Source of the DNA: Actinomycetota bacterium
Lineage (GTDB): Bacteria > Actinomycetota > Actinomycetes > Nanopelagicales > Nanopelagicaceae
Direction of reading: 5' to 3'
Assembly (NCBI GenBank): GCA_009699165.1
Contig: WLOR01000081.1
Coordinates: 1 to 6,309, forward strand
DNA length: 6,309 nucleotides
Positions 1 to 6,309 of the stretch are shown here, in pieces. Under the pieces are notes generated by a model. That model made no database searches. It saw only the letters and a list, made by a program, of their open reading frames with translations, and was not told the DNA's origin. The translations under genes were made by a program, and so were the position numbers. The number at the start of each line of letters is the position of its first letter. Position 1 is the first letter of the stretch.

Positions 1-1523
1 GTGCTGTCGGCTAACTCTTTCAATAAACCCGATTGCTCAAGAGCGGCTTCGACAATAACAGATGGTCGAGTTTTGGCTTCAACTAAAACATTGAGTGCGC
101 TTATCATTGATGTGAAATCTTGAATTGCTTGTGCTGCACGCCCTGGTAATCCTTGGGCCTGCGATGCACGAAGCAGACCCTGCCAAAATGAGATGCCATT
201 TTCTCTAGCAAACTGATCAATGTAGTCAAGAGATGTGTCACCAATACCACGCTTTGGAACGTTGATGATTCTGCGCAGGGATATCTCATCTTCTAAATTT
301 GCAAGCACGCGCAAATAAGCAAGTAAGTCTTTTACTTCCCGTCGTTCATAAAATCGAAGCCCTCCAACGACTTTATATGGAAGAGCACTGCGCATGAAAA
401 CTTCCTCGAAGACGCGAGACTGGGCATTAGTGCGGTAAAAAATCGCAGTATCTCCAGGCTGTGATTTTTCATCGCGCTGAAGTTGTCGAATCTCTTCGGC
501 AATAAACCTGGCTTCGTCATGTTCGTTTTCGGCGATATAGCCAGTTAAGAGCGCACCAGAACCCGAATCGGTCCAGAGGTTTTTCTCTTTACGGCTTACA
601 TTTTTAGTGATTACCGCATTTGCTGCGGTAAGAATATTTTGTGTTGAGCGATAATTCTGCTCCAGAAGTACGGTTGTTGCATTGGGATAATCCACCTCGA
701 ACTGCAAAATATTGCGAATCGTCGCTCCACGAAATCCGTAGATGGATTGATCGGCATCACCAACGACACATAGCTCGGCTGGGGGTATTCCTTCACCATC
801 GTTGCCCACTAACTCTTTGACGAGTATGTACTGTGCATGATTTGTATCTTGATACTCATCGACTAAAACGTGGCGAAACCGAGATCTAAAACGGGCTTTG
901 GCTTCGGGAAAACGCTGTAGCACTTCAACGGTCTTCAAAATTAGATCATCGAAATCCATTGCATTCGCCCGTGCCAAACGTTGCTGATAGATGCTGTAAA
1001 CATCGGCAACAACTTGCTCAAACTGATTACTTACAGCGTTGACGTAATCCTGTGGCCCCATCAACTCATTCTTGGCGTTTGAAATCATCGATTGAAATTG
1101 ACGAGCTGGATAGCGCTTTGCATCTAAATTTAACTCTTTAGCCACAATTGTGATTAGGCGAAGTGAATCTGCCGAGTCATATATTGAAAAGGAGTTGCTA
1201 TACCCCAACCGCATAGCCTCTTGTCGAAGTATCCGAACACATGCCGAGTGAAAAGTAGATACCCACATTGATTGAGCAACAGGTCCAACTAGTTCACCAA
1301 CTCGTGCCTTCATTTCGCCTGCAGCTTTATTCGTGAAGGTGATTGCCAAAATTTGATAGGGAGCAACATGGCGTGCCGACATTAGATATGCGATCCGGCG
1401 TGTGAGTACGCGGGTTTTTCCTGAACCGGCGCCGGCGACTACTAACAATGGACCCCCCGCATGGGTTACGGCCTCTGATTGAGCGGGGTTGAGTCCTGTT
1501 AGTAGGTTCTCAGTGCTCGTCAT
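1..1523 (-). CDS. pcrA: ATP-dependent DNA helicase PcrA/UvrD (UvrD1-like), C-terminus cut by window edge
   Basis: This is an SF1A 3'-5' DNA helicase, which in this family unwinds DNA during nucleotide excision repair and clears proteins or recombination intermediates from DNA. My hand translation is open for 507 codons from the ATG at 1523 to the left edge. PcrA/UvrD proteins are usually 700-780 residues, so about a third (most of domains 2A/2B) is missing. Visible motifs in order: Q-motif LNPAQ (11-15), Walker A AGAGSGKT (30-37), TFTNKAA (62-68), TFHS (90-93), Walker B DEYQD (222-226), motif III GDADQSIYGFRGA (255-267) and NYRS (290-293), followed by FYRTNAQSR and a GGLRFYERREVKDLLAY segment. 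All key ATPase residues are present. The start is the only sensible one: the Q-motif follows directly and no Shine-Dalgarno lies upstream, which suits a leaderless mRNA. It is divergent from the deacetylase. The sequence resembles actinobacterial UvrD1 more than RecB or Rep, a judgement made from memory of the family. Confidence 0.95.
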   Translation of the reverse strand, partial: MTSTENLLTGLNPAQSEAVTHAGGPLLVVAGAGSGKTRVLTRRIAYLMSARHVAPYQILAITFTNKAAGEMKARVGELVGPVAQSMWVSTFHSACVRILRQEAMRLGYSNSFSIYDSADSLRLITIVAKELNLDAKRYPARQFQSMISNAKNELMGPQDYVNAVSNQFEQVVADVYSIYQQRLARANAMDFDDLILKTVEVLQRFPEAKARFRSRFRHVLVDEYQDTNHAQYILVKELVGNDGEGIPPAELCVVGDADQSIYGFRGATIRNILQFEVDYPNATTVLLEQNYRSTQNILTAANAVITKNVSRKEKNLWTDSGSGALLTGYIAENEHDEARFIAEEIRQLQRDEKSQPGDTAIFYRTNAQSRVFEEVFMRSALPYKVVGGLRFYERREVKDLLAYLRVLANLEDEISLRRIINVPKRGIGDTSLDYIDQFARENGISFWQGLLRASQAQGLPGRAAQAIQDFTSMISALNVLVEAKTRPSVIVEAALEQSGLLKELADS

Positions 1524-1530
1524 GTGCTTA

Positions 1531-1536
1531 AGTCTA
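1531..1536 (-). promoter_or_regulatory. Putative -10 box of pcrA (leaderless)
   Basis: Read on the minus strand, TAGACT fits the actinobacterial TAnnnT -10 consensus. It ends 7 nt before the ATG at 1523, so transcription would begin at or one base before the start codon. No Shine-Dalgarno sequence precedes the ATG, which agrees with a leaderless transcript. Any -35 element would have to lie inside the start of the divergent deacetylase gene, and I see no good TTGACA-like match there. This is inferred from position and consensus only. Confidence 0.5.
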
Positions 1537-1537
1537 T

Positions 1538-1543
1538 TAGGCT
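1538..1543 (+). promoter_or_regulatory. Putative -10 box of the PIG-L deacetylase gene (leaderless)
   Basis: TAGGCT on the plus strand matches TAnnnT and ends 6 nt before the ATG at 1550, placing the predicted transcription start on the A of the start codon. There is no purine-rich Shine-Dalgarno upstream. This box and the pcrA box on the other strand are separated by one base, so RNA polymerase probably cannot occupy both at once. The -35 region would fall in the first codons of pcrA and has no clear consensus. Confidence 0.5.
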
Positions 1544-1549
1544 TATGCG

Positions 1550-2275
1550 ATGGAACCGATCGCCGATAGTGAGATCAAACGAGTTTTGGTCGTAAGTGCC
1601 CACCCAGATGACTCTGACTTTGGAGCATCAGGAACAATTGCCCAATGGGTTAAGAAAGGCATTGAAGTTGCTTATGTCTTTTGCACCAATGGCGACCAAG
1701 GTGGTGAAGAGTCTGGCTTTACCAAAGAGGAGATGCCAGCTATTCGTCAACGCGAACAACGTGATGCGGGCGCTGCAATTGGAGTTACTGATATAACTTT
1801 CCTCAACTATGTTGATGGGCATCTGGAGCCAACTCTGGGCTTACGAAAAGATTTAGTGCGACAAATCCGAATATCTCAGCCAGATCGCATGCTCTGCCAA
1901 AGCCCTGAGAGAAACTGGGATCGCATTGGTGCAAGCCACCCAGACCACTTAGCTGCGGGTGAAGCTGCGATTCAAGCCGTGTATCCCGATGCACGAAATC
2001 CCTTTGCATTTACAGACTTACTCGACAACGAGGGATTAAAACCTTGGCGCGTCAAAGAGGTCTGGGTGAGCGCATTTGCAAACCCCGATCACTTCGTTGA
2101 TATAACCGATACATTTGATTTGAAGATGAAAGCTCTTCATGCGCATGTTTCTCAAACTGCACACAACGAAAATCTAGAGACGATGGTGCGTGAATGGGGT
2201 CAGCGCAATGCAGTAGTAGCTGGATTTGCTGAAGGCCGCATCGCTGAAGCCTTTAAGATAGTAAATACGAACTAA
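1550..2275 (+). CDS. PIG-L/LmbE-family zinc-dependent N-deacetylase
   Basis: This is a 241-residue cytoplasmic protein of the PIG-L (LmbE) fold. The family removes N-acetyl groups from GlcNAc-type conjugates, for example MshB in mycothiol synthesis, Mca in detoxification and BshB in bacillithiol synthesis. The N-terminal signature SAHPDDSDFGASG (16-28) supplies H18 and D21 as zinc ligands and D20 as the expected general base. SHPDH (129-133) supplies the third ligand H133 and H130, equivalent to the MshB active-site histidine. An H-x-x-Q motif (199-202) near the C-terminus is also typical. No signal peptide or membrane segment is seen. It is about 50 residues shorter than MshB, so I do not assign mshB or mca, and the substrate is unknown. 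It is the only plus-strand gene here, divergent from pcrA and convergent with the isomerase gene, with its stop overlapping that gene's stop by 4 bp. The start at 1550 is supported by the -10 spacing and by placing HPDD near the N-terminus. Confidence 0.92.
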   Translation: MEPIADSEIKRVLVVSAHPDDSDFGASGTIAQWVKKGIEVAYVFCTNGDQGGEESGFTKEEMPAIRQREQRDAGAAIGVTDITFLNYVDGHLEPTLGLRKDLVRQIRISQPDRMLCQSPERNWDRIGASHPDHLAAGEAAIQAVYPDARNPFAFTDLLDNEGLKPWRVKEVWVSAFANPDHFVDITDTFDLKMKALHAHVSQTAHNENLETMVREWGQRNAVVAGFAEGRIAEAFKIVNTN

Positions 2276-2286
2276 TTAATTACTAT
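2258..2286. repeat. AT-rich inverted repeat over the convergent stop codons
   Basis: ATAGTAA (2258-2264) and TTACTAT (2280-2286) form a perfect 7-bp inverted repeat with a 15-nt loop. The loop contains the stop codons of both convergent genes, and the self-complementary TAATTAATTA (2273-2282) lies within it. The stem has one G-C pair and no flanking U-tract, so it would be a weak terminator at best. It may be chance in AT-rich sequence, but it is the only symmetric element available at this junction. Confidence 0.3.
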
Positions 2287-2925
2287 ACGAGTGATCGACA
2301 GTGGTTGCGATGGAGAGCCATCTGCTCCACCGCCTTTTACGCCAGCTTTAGCGACTGCTTTTACGATATCTAAGCCCTGTGTAATTGTCCCCCAGATTGT
2401 GTAGTTTGGCTGCAACGTTGTATTGCCATACACAAGGAAAAACTGACTGCCATTAGTATTTGCTCCTGAGTTAGCCATAGCAACGGTTCCCTCTGGGTAG
2501 TTATTATTAACCGCATCTGGAAGATTCTCATCAGCATAATTAAAATCAGGACCGCCTCGACCAGTTGCTGTCGGATCACCACATTGAAGAACAAACAAAC
2601 CCTGAGTAGTTAAACGGTGGCATAAAGAGTTATCAAAAAAACTCGCGCGAGCCAAAGTTGTTAACTGGGTAATCGTAATCGGGGCTTTAGCGTGCTTAAG
2701 CGAGATAACAATTTTTCCACAGTTAGTATCGAGGGTGAAAGTCTTTGGATACTTAGTGAGAGCTTTAGTGGCAGGTGCAACTACCTTTGGTGTATGTCCT
2801 ACAGCTTTTGTTGCAGTGCATTTAACTCCTGAAGTTTTTTGAGCTGCATGTACTGGAGTTAAAGAAAGCGTTGCGACAATAACTATTGAAACTAATCCAA
2901 TAAATCTCTTCATGTTCATTCCCAT
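2272..2925 (-). CDS. Secreted cyclophilin-type peptidyl-prolyl cis-trans isomerase
   Basis: A cyclophilin catalyses cis-trans isomerisation of X-Pro bonds. This 217-residue form is exported and probably helps fold secreted proteins. A basic N-terminus (MKR at 5-7) leads into a hydrophobic stretch (8-24) ending in VHA, a signal-peptidase-I-like site at about residue 27, with no lipobox cysteine. After a Lys/Thr/Ala/Pro-rich linker the cyclophilin domain spans roughly 59-217. CHR (102-104) carries the catalytic Arg equivalent to Arg55 of human CypA, followed by FVLQCGD (111-117), GSQFF (159-163) and IWG (177-179). CypA Trp121 aligns with Thr, suggesting weak cyclosporin binding. Cys36, 69, 102 and 115 could pair as disulfides outside the cell. 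It is last in the gua cluster. The start is ambiguous: ATG 2925 has AGGA 8 nt upstream, ATG 2919 gives a classic ATGA overlap with the guaA stop, and ATG 2913 has GGGA 6 nt upstream. All three keep the signal peptide. Confidence 0.93.
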   Translation of the reverse strand: MGMNMKRFIGLVSIVIVATLSLTPVHAAQKTSGVKCTATKAVGHTPKVVAPATKALTKYPKTFTLDTNCGKIVISLKHAKAPITITQLTTLARASFFDNSLCHRLTTQGLFVLQCGDPTATGRGGPDFNYADENLPDAVNNNYPEGTVAMANSGANTNGSQFFLVYGNTTLQPNYTIWGTITQGLDIVKAVAKAGVKGGGADGSPSQPLSITRIVIN

Positions 2926-4458
2926 TCAATCGTTCCTGGTGGTTTGCTAGTTATATCTAACACGACTCTATTGACTTCGCGCACCTCGTTAGTGATGCGA
3001 GTCGAGATCTTCTCAAGAATTTCATAGGGAACTCTCGACCAATCCGCAGTCATGGCATCTTCACTCGACACAGGACGCAGAACTATGGGGTGTCCATAGG
3101 TTCGGCCATCGCCCTGGACACCTACTGAGCGTACGTCAGCCAAGAGAACCACAGGGCACTGCCAGATATCGCGATCTAAGCCAGCAGCCTTTAACTCAAA
3201 ACGTGCAATGGCATCGGCTTCGCGAAGTAAATCTAAACGTTCGGCCGTCACTTCTCCCACGATACGAATGCCTAATCCAGGTCCTGGGAAAGGCTGACGC
3301 CAAACGATTTCTTGCGGCAGGCCTAGCTCTAAACCTACTTGACGTACTTCATCTTTAAATAGAGTACGTAAAGGTTCAACTAATGTAAATTTTAAATCAT
3401 CTGGTAAGCCACCGACATTGTGGTGCGATTTGATATTAGCTGTTCCGGTTCCGCCACCAGATTCAACGACATCCGGGTACAAAGTTCCCTGAACCAAGAA
3501 TTCAACTTCCCCATCCGATGCGATATCTCGTGCAGCTTTTTCAAAAGCGCGTATGAATTCGCGACCAATTATTTTGCGTTTTTCCTCTGGATCAGTAACA
3601 CCCTTTAACGCGGATAAGAAAACATCTTTAGCATCAACGACAACTAGATTAACTCCGGTTGATGCAACAAAGTCCAGCTCAACTTGTTCGGCCTCACCTT
3701 TGCGAAGTAATCCATGATCGACAAATACACAGGTGAGTTGATCACCAACAGCTCGTTGAATGATTGCTGCCGCCACCGCTGAATCAACACCACCAGATAA
3801 TCCACAGATGACTCGCTTATTTCCAATGACTTGCTTAGCTTTAGCAACTTCAGTGTCAGCAATATTAGTTGTGGTCCATGTTGCATCGCACTTGGCAATA
3901 TTGACTAACCAATTTTGCAGGATTGCTTGACCGTGTTCTGAGTGCAAGACCTCTGGGTGAAACTGAACACCTGCAAGCGATCCTGTTGCATTTTCAAAGG
4001 CTGCGATTGGTGTATCAGCAGTTGTTGCACAAATTATGAAGCCCTCTGGTGCGGTGGTTACTGCATCACCATGTGACATCCACACTTTTTGTACTGCTGG
4101 CAGATTGCTAAAAATTTTCGCGCTCGTAACAACATTTGTCTCAGTGCGCCCGAACTCCGACTTGCCGGTCTGACTCACAACTCCACCAAGGGCTGCGGCC
4201 ATCACTTGAAATCCATAGCAGATACCAAAGATAGGAATTCCGAGAGAAAATATCGATGTATCGAAAGCTGGAGCGTTTTGGGCATACACACTCGATGGCC
4301 CACCAGAGAGAACGATCGCCGATGGATTCTTGGCTAACACCTGAGCTTTTGTTATCTTCGAAGAAACGATTTCGCTATAGACGTTAGCTTCGCGTATGCG
4401 CCGAGCGATTAACTGGGCATACTGCGCCCCGAAATCGACTACAAGTACGCCGCGATCA

Positions 4459-4466
<8 letters not shown>
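2916..4466 (-). CDS. guaA: GMP synthase (glutamine-hydrolysing)
   Basis: GuaA converts XMP, ATP and glutamine to GMP, the last step of de novo guanine nucleotide synthesis, in the cytosol. The 516 residues match the usual bacterial length of about 510-525. The N-terminal class-I glutamine amidotransferase domain (about 7-190) shows the oxyanion-strand SGGPSS (54-59), nucleophile Cys83 in GICYGFQ, and His170/Glu172 in FHPE. The ATP-pyrophosphatase domain follows with the PP-loop SGGVDS (224-229). The C-terminal dimerisation domain ends in the family-typical KPPGTIEWE. All catalytic residues are intact. The start codon is GTG at 4466, since no other in-frame start lies before the conserved [14 protein letters not shown] segment. 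It overlaps the guaB3 stop by 8 bp, with AGAGG (4479-4483) as the only Shine-Dalgarno-like run, 12 nt away. That is longer than ideal, so translation is probably coupled to guaB3. Confidence 0.98.

Positions 4467-6309
<1,843 letters not shown>

Noticed and set aside
104..799. Several short minus-strand open frames of 61-62 codons within 104-799
   Set aside because: They lie in other frames of the pcrA helicase, whose own frame reads without a break and carries the helicase motifs. They show no recognisable domain or initiation signal.
1524..1549. A riboswitch, small RNA or operator in the only intergenic gap
   Set aside because: The 26 bp are fully used by two plausible -10 boxes and their spacers. 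There is no room for a structured leader, and no strong operator palindrome is seen.
2842..2925. Isomerase N-terminus as a lipoprotein signal
   Set aside because: No cysteine follows the hydrophobic stretch; the first Cys is residue 36, well beyond a VHA signal-peptidase-I-like site.
3420..4337. Plus-strand open frames of 62 and 82 codons opposite guaA
   Set aside because: They are antisense to fully conserved guaA coding sequence with no protein family features. They look like shadows.

Overview
The window is a chromosomal housekeeping segment that most likely comes from a small-genome, moderate-GC actinobacterium. A freshwater planktonic lineage of the Nanopelagicales type (acI, 'Ca. Planktophila' or relatives) would fit, but that assignment is inference. 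Four things point to Actinobacteria: a GuaB3-type IMPDH paralogue directly downstream of guaB; a secreted cyclophilin with the actinobacterial Cys-His-Arg and Leu-Gln-Cys-Gly-Asp motifs; a UvrD1-like PcrA helicase; and apparently leaderless starts placed just behind TAnnnT -10 boxes. Packing is extreme. The only non-coding stretch is 26 bp (1524-1549), and every other junction is an overlap.

Layout. Positions 1-1523 (minus strand) hold the N-terminal two-thirds of a pcrA/uvrD1-like SF1 helicase that runs off the left edge. Positions 1550-2275 (plus strand) hold a PIG-L/LmbE-family zinc deacetylase. The two genes are divergent, and their putative -10 boxes sit back to back in the 26-bp gap. 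Positions 2272-6309 (minus strand) form one tightly overlapping cluster, read right to left: guaB (3' part), guaB3, guaA, and a secreted cyclophilin-type peptidyl-prolyl isomerase. The overlaps are 4 bp for guaB/guaB3, 8 bp for guaB3/guaA, and 4-10 bp for guaA/isomerase depending on the isomerase start. The isomerase and the deacetylase meet tail to tail with stop codons overlapping by 4 bp.

Functionally, guaB and guaA supply the two committed steps of GMP synthesis (IMP to XMP to GMP). GuaB3 looks like an IMPDH-fold protein that has lost the catalytic cysteine, the Arg-Tyr flap and the CBS module, so a separate enzymatic or regulatory role is plausible. The isomerase is exported and has no obvious link to purines; it is probably just carried on the transcript. 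I found no mobile element, CRISPR array, tRNA, rRNA or clear novel system. The best leads are the compact divergent leaderless promoter pair, the Cys-to-His change in GuaB3, and the terminator-poor convergent junction.
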